64,000 nt of DNA from Streptomyces aurantiacus (lineage in GTDB: Bacteria > Actinomycetota > Actinomycetes > Streptomycetales > Streptomycetaceae): contig NZ_CP114283.1 of assembly GCF_027107535.1 (NCBI RefSeq), forward strand, positions 6,138,001 through 6,202,000, read 5' to 3'. Positions 44,190 to 52,070 of this stretch are shown piece by piece. Within the stretch, counting starts at the first letter, position 1; every line of letters starts with the position of its first letter. Below the pieces are notes generated by a model, which did not search any database, had not been told where the DNA came from, and worked only from the letters and a program-made list of their open reading frames with translations. The position numbers and the translations under genes are program-made.

Positions 44190-45086
44190 GTGCCGCTGCT
44201 TCCCGCTCCCCGCAGGACGCCCCTGCTGCTCACCGCGGCGGCCGTACTGGCCGCCGCGGGCTGGACCGCCGTGGGACAGCCGGCGGGCGCGGCCCACCGT
44301 TCCCAGGCACCCGAGCCGGCGTCCCCGTCGACCGTCTGCGTCCCCGCGGGCCTCCTGAAGGGGCCGGGCGGGCAACATGCGGCCGTCAGTCTCTGCGCGA
44401 GCGGCGGCGGCGCGGGAACGTCCCTGTCGGCTCCGGCCACCTGCGGGCGCCATGGGAACAAGGTCCGGTACGCCTGTCTGACGTCGGGCAGCTGGACGCT
44501 GCGGCGTGACGGCCGGACCGTCGCCACGGGCCCGCTGCCCGGTGGCAGGGAGACCCCCGGGCCGGGTACGTACGACGTCAGCGGCACGGTGCACGTCCGG
44601 TCGTCGCCCGCGGGCGTCGACCTGCGGGGGACGGTCCGCGCCACCCTGAACCTCACCGACCCGAAGCCCGTCCCCACCCACCGCATCGAGGTCGACCGGC
44701 GCACGCTGCGGCCCCACACGTCGGCCACGCTGACGTACACCGTCTCGCGGGACAGCGACGCGGGCGACGGCAGCGCCCGCTTCGGGCTCATCGGGGAGGA
44801 GGCCTCGGGCGTGGAACTGACGACGTCCGACGCCCGCTGCGTCAACCCGCTCACGGGCCGCCATCCTTCGACGACCCGCAGCATGTACGCCCTGGACTGC
44901 GCCCTCACCGACCTCCAGCCGGGCCGTCCCTCCACGGTCGTCGTCCGCGCCAGGGTCTTGGGCGCCTGCTCGACCGTCGTCTCGAAACTGGGTTACTGGA
45001 CACCCCGGGGCCAGAGCCTCTACACGGGCGGCATTCTGGCCGGGCCCACGGTCACCTGTGGCCCCTCGGGTCCCCGGGAGCACTGA
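44190..45086 (+). CDS. secreted protein of unknown function (298 aa)
   Basis: Strong purine-rich ribosome site (GGAGGAGG) before GTG 44190. N-terminal signal (LLLTAAAVLAAAGWTAVGQ, cut near AGA). The mature protein is Thr/Ser/Gly-rich with eight or more Cys distributed through it (SLCASGGG, TCGRHGN, ACLTSG, RCVNPL, DCALTD, ACSTVV, VTCGPS), suggesting several disulfides and a beta-sandwich fold. I recognise no family. A very strong hairpin follows. Confidence 0.75.
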   Translation: MPLLPAPRRTPLLLTAAAVLAAAGWTAVGQPAGAAHRSQAPEPASPSTVCVPAGLLKGPGGQHAAVSLCASGGGAGTSLSAPATCGRHGNKVRYACLTSGSWTLRRDGRTVATGPLPGGRETPGPGTYDVSGTVHVRSSPAGVDLRGTVRATLNLTDPKPVPTHRIEVDRRTLRPHTSATLTYTVSRDSDAGDGSARFGLIGEEASGVELTTSDARCVNPLTGRHPSTTRSMYALDCALTDLQPGRPSTVVVRARVLGACSTVVSKLGYWTPRGQSLYTGGILAGPTVTCGPSGPREH

Positions 45087-45107
45087 CCGGTCGGGCGGCA
45101 CGCACGA

Positions 45108-45136
45108 CGGGCCGGCCCCACGAGGGGGCCGGCCCG
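45108..45136. terminator. bidirectional hairpin terminator
   Basis: CGGGCCGGCCCC (45108-45119) and GGGGCCGGCCCG (45125-45136) form a perfect 12-bp GC stem with a 5-nt loop. It separates the secreted protein gene from the convergent antitoxin-like gene and is symmetrical, so it can act in both directions. Confidence 0.85.
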
Positions 45137-45181
45137 TGACGGCGGCGGGGAGTGCCCCGCCGCCTGCGCGCGACTGCCGTG

Positions 45182-45376
45182 TCAGGACTGCGGCGGCCGG
45201 TCCTGGTCCGGGTTCGAACCGAACTGGTCCTTGAGCCTGTCCTGGCCGGTGTCGACGTGACCGCTGTACTTGCCCTGGGTCCTGTCGTCGACGAAGTCGC
45301 CGCCCTTGTCGACACCCTTGCCGGTCTGTTCCGGGTGGCCCTTCAGCATTCCCTTGATCTTGTCCATAACGGACAT
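45182..45376 (-). CDS. MT0933-type antitoxin-like protein
   Basis: 64 residues, very polar: MSVMDKIKGMLKGHPEQTGK then GVDKGGDFVDDRTQGKYSGH and a Gln/Asp-rich end. This matches the small MT0933 (Rv0909-like) antitoxin family; no toxin gene is adjacent, so the homologue may not act in a toxin-antitoxin pair. It also resembles CsbD-type stress proteins in composition. Strong RBS AGGAGGA before ATG 45376. Confidence 0.8.
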   Translation of the reverse strand: MSVMDKIKGMLKGHPEQTGKGVDKGGDFVDDRTQGKYSGHVDTGQDRLKDQFGSNPDQDRPPQS

Positions 45377-45510
45377 GAGTCATCCTCCTGATCAGTTCAC
45401 CCCCACGCATCCAGGGTCACCGCAGGTGGCGGGTTTCGCATCCGGGCGGCACACCGGCCTGTTCCCGGGCGGGCCCCGGGGCGGTTCCAGACCACCCCGC
45501 CCCGGGCCGC

Positions 45511-46212
45511 CTAGGCCTCCGTACGGCACTCCGGATGACCCCAGCCGTCGGCGTTCTTCGCGATGGTCTCGCCGGCCGTGTACGAGCGGCCGCAGCGGCA
45601 CCGGCCCGGGAACTTCGCCTTGAGCGTGCGCGAGGAGGCGGCGGAGGACGACCGCGCGGACGAGGAGCCCGTGGCGGCGGAGGCGGCGCGCTTCTTCGCA
45701 GGCGCCGACTTCTTCGCCGCCGGGGATTTCGGCGGTTGCGGAGAGCCCTGCTCGCTGCCCGCCGACTCCTGGACGAACGCTGCCTGGCTCGCCGCGCGGT
45801 CCGCGAAGTCGTTGAGGGGGTCGCCGTCGACCTGGTGCGCGGGCACGTACCGGAACTCCACCGAGCGGCCGTCGAGCAGTTCGTCGATCCGTACGACGAG
45901 TTCCTGGTTGGCCACGGGCTTGCCCGCCGCCGTCTTCCAGCCCTTGCGCTTCCAGCCCGGGAGCCAGGTGGTGACCGCCTTCATCGCGTACTGCGAGTCC
46001 ATCCGGATCTCCAGCGGGACGGCGGGGTCGACGGCGGTCAACAGCCGTTCCAGCGCCGTCAGTTCGGCGACGTTGTTGGTCGCGGTGCCGAGGGGGCCCG
46101 CTTCCCACTCGGTGGGGGTTCCCGTTCCGTCTGCGACGACCCAGGCCCAGCCCGCGGGCCCCGGGTTTCCTTTCGACGCCCCGTCACATGCGGCGATTAC
46201 GCGTTCAGCCAT
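45511..46212 (-). CDS. rnhA: ribonuclease HI with C-terminal extension
   Basis: 233 residues. RNase H fold with catalytic acids in AACDGASKGNPGPAG, TNNVAELTALERLL, IRMDSQYAMK and NDFADRAA, and the handle region LPGWKRKGWKTAAGKPVANQ. It removes RNA from RNA:DNA hybrids. After residue 150 there is an Ala/Ser/Lys-rich linker and a short C-terminal module GRCRCGRSYTAGETI ... HPEC that looks like a zinc-binding knuckle; this tail is not in E. coli RNase HI. ATG 46212 is chosen; ATG 46224 is equally possible. Confidence 0.88.
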   Translation of the reverse strand: MAERVIAACDGASKGNPGPAGWAWVVADGTGTPTEWEAGPLGTATNNVAELTALERLLTAVDPAVPLEIRMDSQYAMKAVTTWLPGWKRKGWKTAAGKPVANQELVVRIDELLDGRSVEFRYVPAHQVDGDPLNDFADRAASQAAFVQESAGSEQGSPQPPKSPAAKKSAPAKKRAASAATGSSSARSSSAASSRTLKAKFPGRCRCGRSYTAGETIAKNADGWGHPECRTEA

Positions 46213-46324
46213 GCGCCCGATCATGCCAGGGTGCGGGGTCCACGGGCCTACCGGCCCGTCCTCCGCGCCGTCTCCGGGGTGAGGCGCGAGTCCGTCGTGG
46301 CTGGTCGCGCGGCGGCCCGCGCCC

Positions 46325-46870
46325 CTAGAGGGCCGGGCTCGTCGCTGCCGCGTAGGCGTGGACGGTGACCGTCCGGTCCGGGCTCCACCGCTGTTCCGCC
46401 GTCGCCAGTCGCTGCCAGCCCTGCCGTTCGTACAGGGCTGCCGCCGCTCTGTCGGTCGCGACGACGTCCAGAACCGGGTGGAGACCCCGGCGTCCGGCGT
46501 CCTGGGACGCCCGGGTCAGCAGGAGCGCGCCGATTCCGTTGCCGCGGGCCTCCGGTGCGACGAACAGACGGCTGACGACCGCGGTGACGGCGTTCGCATC
46601 CCGGCGGGCACGCCACAGCCCGGGGGCCAGGTCACCCGGTTCGTCGCGGGACAGGGCGACGTGACCGACGACACGGCCGTCGCGTTCCGCGACCCACGCC
46701 GTCAGCAGGGAGGACTGGGACAGCCACCCACCTGGCTCGTCCGGCCAGTTCACGGGGTATCCGTCGCTCTCGTGGACCGCTGCGAGCACCCGGACGCACG
46801 CGTCGAGGTCCTCCTCCGTCCGAAGCCTGATCGAGGTCCTGGCCGGTGCACCGGTGTTCTCTCTCTTCAT
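46325..46870 (-). CDS. GNAT-family N-acetyltransferase
   Basis: 181 residues. Opens with SIRLRTEEDLDACVRVLAAV, then the acetyl-CoA site RLFVAPEARGNGIGALLLTR, and closes with LDVVATDRAAAALYERQGWQ. Acetylates an unknown amine; similar enzymes act on antibiotics or on protein N-termini. Weak ribosome site; GTG 46888 is an alternative start. Divergent from the RpiR-type regulator. Confidence 0.86.
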   Translation of the reverse strand: MKRENTGAPARTSIRLRTEEDLDACVRVLAAVHESDGYPVNWPDEPGGWLSQSSLLTAWVAERDGRVVGHVALSRDEPGDLAPGLWRARRDANAVTAVVSRLFVAPEARGNGIGALLLTRASQDAGRRGLHPVLDVVATDRAAAALYERQGWQRLATAEQRWSPDRTVTVHAYAAATSPAL

Positions 46871-46996
46871 CCCGGCATCGAAACACAACCCGTGCGACGC
46901 CCGTGGAGCAACCCTCTGACCATGAGCGACCGTCCGCCGGACCTCCCTTCCTGTGAGCTATGTTGAACCACAGTGGGACAAGAAGGAGGCGCACCG

Positions 46997-47920
46997 GTGC
47001 CATCGCCGCAGCAGGCCCGCGCGCAGGCGTCCGCGATCAGTTCGGGGAAACAGGTCCCGGAGACGGAGGCCGCGCCCACGACCCGGCTGCGGGCCCTTTT
47101 CGACGGACCCCGGCTCTCTCCGGGGCAGCGGCGCATCGCCCAGTACCTGATCGAGCACATCGCCGAGGCGGCCTTCCTGTCGATCACGGATCTCGCGGAA
47201 CGCGTGGGTGTGAGCCAGCCCTCGGTGACCCGCTTCGCGACGGCGGTGGGTTTCAGCGGTTACCCCGCCCTGCGGGAGCGCCTCCAGTCGATCGCGCTCA
47301 GCAAGCTGGCCGGCTCGCCCGACGCCGCCGAGGAGGCCCGGCCCAACGAGCTGCAGGCCGCCGTCGACGCGGAGATCGACAACCTGGAGAATCTGCGCCG
47401 CGACTTCGCCGACCCGGAACGGGTCATCGAGACCGGGCGCGCGCTGTCGCGGTCGACTCCGCTCACCGTTCTCGGGCTGCGGATCTCCGGGTCGCTGGCC
47501 GAGTACTTCGCGTACGCCGCCCGGCGTGTGCACCCCGACGTCCGGCTGGTGACCCGGGGCGGCAGTGTCGCCTACGACGCCCTGCTCCAGTCCCGCGAGG
47601 CGGGCGGTACCTGGGTGCTGGCCTTCACCATGCCGCGGCACGCGCACGAGACGCTGACGGCCATGCGGGTCGCCCGGCGGGCCGGTCTGCGCGTCGCCCT
47701 GATCACCGACCTGGGGCTGGGGCCGCTGGCCGACGAGGCCGACGTGGTCTTCGCCACCGGTACCGGCTCACGGCTCGTCTTCGACTCCTACGCGGCGCCC
47801 GTCGTGCTGTCCGCGGCGCTGCTCCAGGCCATGACCGACGCCGATCCCGAGCGTACGCAGGCCCGCCTGGAGGACTACGAACAGGTCGCGGACGAACACG
47901 CCTTCTTCCTCAAGGACTGA
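46997..47920 (+). CDS. MurR/RpiR-family transcriptional regulator
   Basis: 307 residues. N-terminal HTH_6 (LSPGQRRIAQYLIEHIAEAA then LAERVGVSQPSVTRFATAVG) and C-terminal SIS sugar-phosphate isomerase-type domain (TPLTVLGLRISGSLAEYFAY, LVTRGGSV, AFTMPRHAHET). Usually senses a phosphosugar or amino sugar and controls catabolic genes. GTG 46997 carries AAGGAGG 7 nt upstream, so it is preferred over GTG 46973. No adjacent sugar genes reveal the ligand. Confidence 0.88.
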   Translation: MPSPQQARAQASAISSGKQVPETEAAPTTRLRALFDGPRLSPGQRRIAQYLIEHIAEAAFLSITDLAERVGVSQPSVTRFATAVGFSGYPALRERLQSIALSKLAGSPDAAEEARPNELQAAVDAEIDNLENLRRDFADPERVIETGRALSRSTPLTVLGLRISGSLAEYFAYAARRVHPDVRLVTRGGSVAYDALLQSREAGGTWVLAFTMPRHAHETLTAMRVARRAGLRVALITDLGLGPLADEADVVFATGTGSRLVFDSYAAPVVLSAALLQAMTDADPERTQARLEDYEQVADEHAFFLKD

Positions 47921-47976
47921 CCTCTCCGGCATGTGGTGACAGCGTTCCGCAAGTCATGATTCAGCCGTACCGAGAC

Positions 47977-48011
47977 ATGAATTTTTTCATACCCTTGCGT
48001 ACCGGACGGTA
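47977..48011. promoter_or_regulatory. A+T-rich regulatory patch with two short palindromes
   Basis: ATGAA-TTTT-TTCAT (47977-47990) and TACCG-GA-CGGTA (48000-48011) occur within the only strongly A+T-rich stretch of this 287-bp gap between the RpiR gene and the next gene. Arms match perfectly but are short. Candidate operators or promoter for the gene at 48208; significance uncertain. Confidence 0.35.
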
Positions 48012-48207
48012 TATATGAATACTTCTCGCTGATCGGGATCCGGTGGGGTCCCGGTCGGCCCGGGAACGGCGCTCCCTTCTCGCACCGGCCCGGGTGCACC
48101 GAACGGGCACCGCTCGCGCACGCCCGTGGCGGCCCCGGTCAATCCCCTGGGCCGGGGCCGCCAAGAACGACAAGAACCGCCCGCCGGCCACCTCGGAAGC
48201 GATGCAC

Positions 48208-48594
48208 ATGTCCCTGACGTACTCCTCGCCCATCAGCACGGACTGGCCCTGTCAGGTCAAGACGCCCGGCAACCGTGACTGGGAACGGTCGGCGGCCAAG
48301 TGGCTGCGCGAGCTGGTGCCGACCCGTTACGCCAGCTATCCGCTGCTGATCCGCCAGCCGGTACTGCTCGCCCGCCACGCGCAGATCCAGCTGCAGCAGG
48401 AGATCCGGGTCGTCCGCACCGCGCTGCACAGCGCACGGGCCGAACTGCCCGCCATGGGGATGCACGAGTCCGTCATCGAGCACACGATCAAGCTGTACGC
48501 GGCCGAGCTCACCCAGTTGAACCACATCGCACGAGGCGTCCGCGTGGTCACCCAGGCGCTCGTGGAGAGCCACAACGCCCGCCAGGGCCACTGA
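48208..48594 (+). CDS. hypothetical protein (128 aa)
   Basis: Soluble, helical, no signal peptide; the sequence RQPVLLARHAQIQLQQEIRV and ELTQLNHIARGVRVVTQALV suggests a two- to three-helix bundle. I recognise no family, although the arrangement resembles small conserved Streptomyces proteins of unknown role. ATG 48208 is preferred (GGAAG 8 nt upstream); ATG 48202 is two codons earlier. Confidence 0.65.
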   Translation: MSLTYSSPISTDWPCQVKTPGNRDWERSAAKWLRELVPTRYASYPLLIRQPVLLARHAQIQLQQEIRVVRTALHSARAELPAMGMHESVIEHTIKLYAAELTQLNHIARGVRVVTQALVESHNARQGH

Positions 48595-48648
48595 GCCGCA
48601 CGGGCCCGGCGGCCGGCGACGCCCGCGGACGAGGGCGCCGCAGCACGG

Positions 48649-48686
48649 TGGCACTCAGTTCCCCCGTCGGAGCACACTGAGTGCCA
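48649..48686. promoter_or_regulatory. paired operator sites upstream of the TetR gene
   Basis: TGGCACTCAGT (48649-48659) and ACTGAGTGCCA (48676-48686) are perfect reverse complements. Each is also part of a degenerate palindrome of type GGCACT-N-AGTGCC (48650-48662 and 48673-48685, centres 23 bp apart). Related sites recur in front of the downstream gene (49505-49539). Best read as autoregulatory binding sites of the TetR protein encoded at 48720. Confidence 0.75.
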
Positions 48687-48706
48687 TGTCGCCTCGCGTC
48701 CGGTGC

Positions 48707-48712
48707 TAGGTT
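48707..48712 (+). promoter_or_regulatory. -10 element TAGGTT, leaderless transcript
   Basis: TAGGTT, an exact match to the Streptomyces -10 consensus TAGRRT, ends 7 nt before the ATG at 48720. Transcription would begin at or next to the start codon, and no ribosome site is present (CCCCACC precedes the ATG), so the TetR mRNA is probably leaderless. Confidence 0.6.
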
Positions 48713-48719
48713 CCCCACC

Positions 48720-49499
48720 ATGAGCGAGGCACCACGTCCCGACCCGGCGGCGCACGTGACGAATCCGAAGCCGCCGATGCGGGCGTCCCTCGTGGCGGCG
48801 GCGTTCCAGCTGTTCCTGGAGCGGGGGTACGAGCAGACCACCGTGGACGACATCGTGGCCCTCGCGGGCGTCGGACGCCGGTCCTTCTTCCGGTACTTCC
48901 CGTCCAAGGAGGACGTGGTCTTCCCCGACCACGAGGGCTGCCTGGCCGAGATGACCGCCTTCCTGGGCGACAGCGGCCCCACGGACGAACCGGTGGCGCG
49001 GGTCTGCGACGCCGCGCGTCTGGTGCTGCGCATGTACGCCGAGAACCCGACGTTCTCCGTCCAGCGCCACCGCCTCACCCGAAAGGTACCGGGGCTGCGG
49101 ACGTACGAACTCTCGATGGTCTGGCGGTACGAGCGGGCGCTGGCCGCGTATCTGCGCGGGCGTTTCGCGGGGCGGCGCGACGGGACGCTGCGGGCCGACG
49201 TCATCGCCGCGGCCGTGGTCGCCGCGCACAACAACGGGCTGCGTTCCTGGCTGCGCTCGGACGGCCGGAGCGACGCGACCGCCGAGGTGGACCACGCCCT
49301 CGCCCACGTCCAGGGAATCTTCGGGCCGGACCAGGCACCCGGCGGCCCGGCGCAGCAGGCGGCGGACGAGGGCGCCGGGGAGGGGAGGAACGGGGGCCGT
49401 GACGACGAGGACGTGGTCGTCGTCGTCTCCCGGCGCGGGGCTCCGCTGTGGCGGGTCGTCCAGGAGATCGAGACCACACTCGGACGCGATGCCGACTGA
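48720..49499 (+). CDS. TetR-family transcriptional regulator
   Basis: 259 residues. HTH: MRASLVAAAFQLFLERGYEQ then VDDIVALAGVGRRSFFRYFP. The ligand domain starts KEDVVFPDHEGCLAEM. The last 60 residues carry an extra Gly/Asp-rich tail ending in a strand-helix (VVVVVSRRGAPLWRVVQEIE), longer than usual. Its promoter and that of the next gene both contain related paired palindromes, so it probably represses itself and the OB/zinc-ribbon gene. Family members with this neighbour type usually respond to acyl-CoA-like ligands, but this is not shown here. Confidence 0.88.
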   Translation: MSEAPRPDPAAHVTNPKPPMRASLVAAAFQLFLERGYEQTTVDDIVALAGVGRRSFFRYFPSKEDVVFPDHEGCLAEMTAFLGDSGPTDEPVARVCDAARLVLRMYAENPTFSVQRHRLTRKVPGLRTYELSMVWRYERALAAYLRGRFAGRRDGTLRADVIAAAVVAAHNNGLRSWLRSDGRSDATAEVDHALAHVQGIFGPDQAPGGPAQQAADEGAGEGRNGGRDDEDVVVVVSRRGAPLWRVVQEIETTLGRDAD

Positions 49500-49504
49500 T
49501 TGAG

Positions 49505-49539
49505 GGTACTGAGTGCCTTTACCTGTGACACTGCGTGCC
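49505..49539. promoter_or_regulatory. paired operator sites upstream of the Zn-ribbon/OB gene
   Basis: GGTACT-G-AGTGCC (49505-49517) and GACACT-G-CGTGCC (49527-49539) follow the same GGCACT-N-AGTGCC design as the sites before the TetR gene, with centres 22 bp apart. This supports control of the downstream gene by the same TetR protein. Confidence 0.7.
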
Positions 49540-49607
49540 ATACCCTGAGCCCGTGCGCGACGCTCCGCGCACCTTCGGATTCCGGCCAGGCGCAGGGAGA
49601 TGACATC

Positions 49608-50015
49608 GTGTTCCACCGAGGAAGCGGGACCACGACGGGCGTACTCGACCCGGTGACGGCGACGACCGCGGGACAGACCGAAGAGGGGCTCACCTACCAG
49701 CGCTGCCGCTGGTGCGGGACCTCCACGTTCCACCGGGTGCTCTGTCCGGTCTGCGCGGGCAGCGATCTGCGCACGGAGCGCAGCGCGGGCCTCGGCGTCA
49801 TCCGCCACACGACCGTCGTGCAGCGCAACACTCCGGGCGCGCGCAACGTGTCACTGGTCGAGCTGGCGGAGGGGTTCACCGTCCGGGGCCGGGTCTCCGG
49901 GCCGCTCATCGCGATCCGCACCGGTGACCGCGTCCAGCTCACCACGGCGATGGATCCGGTGCGCCGCGAGCCCGTGTTCCAGCTCTGCGAGGAGCCGTAC
50001 TCCGGCTGGCACTGA
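49608..50015 (+). CDS. OB-fold, zinc-ribbon (DUF35) protein
   Basis: 135 residues. Rubredoxin-like zinc knuckle CRWCGTSTFHRVLCPVC (CxxC...CxxC) followed by an OB-fold (GVIRHTTVVQ ... LVELAEGFTVRGRVSG). In actinobacteria such DUF35 proteins sit beside thiolases or acyl-CoA enzymes and may help bind acyl-CoA-like substrates. Here no thiolase is adjacent. GTG 49608 has GGGAG 8 nt upstream. Confidence 0.85.
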   Translation: MFHRGSGTTTGVLDPVTATTAGQTEEGLTYQRCRWCGTSTFHRVLCPVCAGSDLRTERSAGLGVIRHTTVVQRNTPGARNVSLVELAEGFTVRGRVSGPLIAIRTGDRVQLTTAMDPVRREPVFQLCEEPYSGWH

Positions 50016-50080
50016 CGCGCTCGACGGCTTCGCGAGGGACACTGGCAGGGACAGGTGCCCGCGGAGAGCGTGGAGGGCCC

Positions 50081-50590
50081 ATGCACGCCAAGGACGTTCT
50101 GGTCGATGCCTACGGCCGCATCCAGGAGGAGGTCCATGCCGTCGTCGACGGCCTCTCCCCCGACGATCTCAACGCCCGTCCCGACGGCCGGGCCAACTCG
50201 ATCACCTGGCTCGTCTGGCACCTCACCCGCGTACAGGACGACCATGTCGCGGACGCCTTCGGCCTGAAGCAGGTCTGGCTGTCGCAGGACTGGGCGGTCC
50301 GCTTCGCACTGACCCTGCCCAGCGGGGACACGGGTTACGGCCACACCCCGCAGCAGGTCGCCGAGGTGCGGGTGGACTCGGGCGACCTGCTCGTCGGCCA
50401 CTACGACGCCGTCCACCGGCAGACGCTGGCGGCGCTGCGCGATCTGCGCGCCGGCGACCTGGACCGCGTCGTCGACGAGAACTGGTCCCCGCCGGTCACC
50501 CTGGGCGCCCGCCTCGTCAGTGTGCTCTCGGACGACCTGCAGCACGTGGGCCAAGCCGCCTTCGTACGGGGACTGCTGACCGGCCGTTGA
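50081..50590 (+). CDS. DinB/DUF664-like protein
   Basis: 169 residues. Four-helix DinB-type pattern: MHAKDVLVDAYGRIQEEVHA, a metal-binding His in LVWHLTRVQDDHVAD and a C-terminal His in LSDDLQHVGQAAFVRGLL, forming the three-His site typical of mycothiol-dependent DinB/DUF664 proteins. Possible thiol S-transferase or unknown metal-dependent role. RBS GGAGGG before ATG 50081. Confidence 0.85.
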   Translation: MHAKDVLVDAYGRIQEEVHAVVDGLSPDDLNARPDGRANSITWLVWHLTRVQDDHVADAFGLKQVWLSQDWAVRFALTLPSGDTGYGHTPQQVAEVRVDSGDLLVGHYDAVHRQTLAALRDLRAGDLDRVVDENWSPPVTLGARLVSVLSDDLQHVGQAAFVRGLLTGR

Positions 50591-50799
50591 GCGGCGGCCG
50601 GCCCGGGAGAGCCACACCGGCGACGACCGCCGCACTCCCGGCCCGCGCCTCGTCCACCCCACGCCTCCACCTGGTGTGATGTGCGCCTCAGAAGCAACCT
50701 CGCCGTCGGCATCCTCGTCCTGATCCACAACGAGACGGCGCGGCGGCGTCGGCGACCCGTCACCCCAGGACAGTGATCCAGGACGGCGAACCGGGGCAC

Positions 50800-50829
50800 T
50801 ATACACAGCATGTATACATACCGTGTATA
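50800..50829. promoter_or_regulatory. two overlapping perfect TATACA-N5-TGTATA palindromes
   Basis: TATACA-CAGCA-TGTATA (50800-50816) and TATACA-TACCG-TGTATA (50813-50829) are both perfect 6-5-6 inverted repeats and share TATA at 50813-50816; their centres are 13 bp apart. The flanks add CTATACAC/GTGTATAG symmetry. They lie 48 nt before the TPR gene start and are the most conspicuous palindrome set in the window. Likely operator for an unlinked regulator; A+T content also fits a promoter. Confidence 0.75.
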
Positions 50830-50876
50830 GCAAGGGTCCGCCGCGCTCGTCAGCACCGGCAGAACGAAAGGCACCC

Positions 50877-52070
50877 ATGTACGCCAAGGCATCCGCGCCC
50901 GAGTACCAAGGCGCGCTCACCACCCTGTCCGTGAACTCCTCCCTGGTCGACGTACTGGCCGCGGGGACGGAGCAGTTGCGCGCCGCCGAACGCACCGGGG
51001 CGCGGGCGGAGGCGGCACGCTCGGGTCTCGCGGTGGCGGAGGCGCACCGACGGCTCGGTCAGGTGGCCGACGCCGACCGCGCGTGGAAGGCCAGTTACCG
51101 CGCCGCCCGGGAGGCCGGGGACACGGCCGCGATGGCGTGGGCCCTGTGGAGCGGAGGCACCCTGGCACGCCAGCGCGGGGCACTCCCCCTGGCCTGGCGC
51201 CTGCTGGGACTCGCCGCCGAACTCGGCGAACAGGGCGGAGACATCGTGGTGCGCGGCTACTCGCTCGCCGGGATGGCGGAGACCGGCCGCATCCAGGGCG
51301 ACTACGCGGCGGTCGGCGCACTCCACGAACGGCTTCTGGCAGAGGCCCGCAAACGCGGCGAGGCGCGCCACACCGTGTGGGCGCTGGAGGGCATCGCCCA
51401 GATGCACCGCAACACCGGGTCGTACGACACGGCGTACGCGATGTTCGAGGAGGCGGCCGGGATCGCCGGCCGGGCCGACGACCGGCGTGGTCACGCGTGG
51501 GCGCTGCGCGGCCTGGCCGACATCGTGTCCGTGCGCGACGGCGACGCCGGCCGGGCGCTCGCCCTGCTCGCCGAGGCCGAGGTGTCCTGCCGTGAGATGA
51601 ACCTGACGAGTGCGCTGGCGTACAACCACAAGATGCGCGGCAACGTCCTCTACCGGGCCGGGCGTTACGCCGAGGCCCGCGACGTCTACGCGCAGGCGCT
51701 GGCCGAGTTCCGTGCGATGAGCGAGCCCCGCGGGGAGGCGCTCTCCCGGCTCGGTCTGGCCAAGTCCCTCGCCCGCCTGGGCCGCGACCTCGACGAGACA
51801 GCGGCCGAACTGGCCGAACTGGCACAGGACTTGGAGCGGATCGGCCTGCGGCACGCGCATCGCATGGTGGCGCGGGCGCAGGCCGAGTTCGGCATCGAGA
51901 CGGCGACACGGACCCCGCTCTCCACCGGGACGGGCACGAGTCCGGCCGACCCCGTCGAGGCCGGCTCGGCCGCGAGCGCCGTCGTCGCGCCCACCCTCGT
52001 CGCGGCCACTCCCGTCGTGTGCGACGCCGTGTCCGCGGCCGACCGGGCCGACGCGAAGGGCCGACGATGA
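50877..52070 (+). CDS. tetratricopeptide-repeat protein
   Basis: 397 residues built of repeated TPR-like helix pairs (ARSGLAVAEAHRRLGQVADA, VRGYSLAGMAETGRIQGDYA, YNHKMRGNVLYRAGRYAEAR). No DNA-binding domain. The last 60 residues are Ala/Thr/Pro-rich and disordered. TPR arrays bind peptides or partner enzymes. ATG 50877 has GAAAGG upstream; GTG 50823 lies inside the palindromes and is unlikely. The stop overlaps the prenyl diphosphate synthase start (ATGA), implying partner proteins. Confidence 0.82.
   Translation: MYAKASAPEYQGALTTLSVNSSLVDVLAAGTEQLRAAERTGARAEAARSGLAVAEAHRRLGQVADADRAWKASYRAAREAGDTAAMAWALWSGGTLARQRGALPLAWRLLGLAAELGEQGGDIVVRGYSLAGMAETGRIQGDYAAVGALHERLLAEARKRGEARHTVWALEGIAQMHRNTGSYDTAYAMFEEAAGIAGRADDRRGHAWALRGLADIVSVRDGDAGRALALLAEAEVSCREMNLTSALAYNHKMRGNVLYRAGRYAEARDVYAQALAEFRAMSEPRGEALSRLGLAKSLARLGRDLDETAAELAELAQDLERIGLRHAHRMVARAQAEFGIETATRTPLSTGTGTSPADPVEAGSAASAVVAPTLVAATPVVCDAVSAADRADAKGRR

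Noticed and set aside
41459..44935. 1158-codon open frame on the minus strand
   Set aside because: It runs antisense to four well-supported genes and has the composition expected of a GC-rich shadow frame, with no domains or ribosome site.
45211..45225. GGTTCGAACC, resembling a tRNA T-loop
   Set aside because: It lies inside the antitoxin-like gene; no acceptor or anticodon stem can be built around it.
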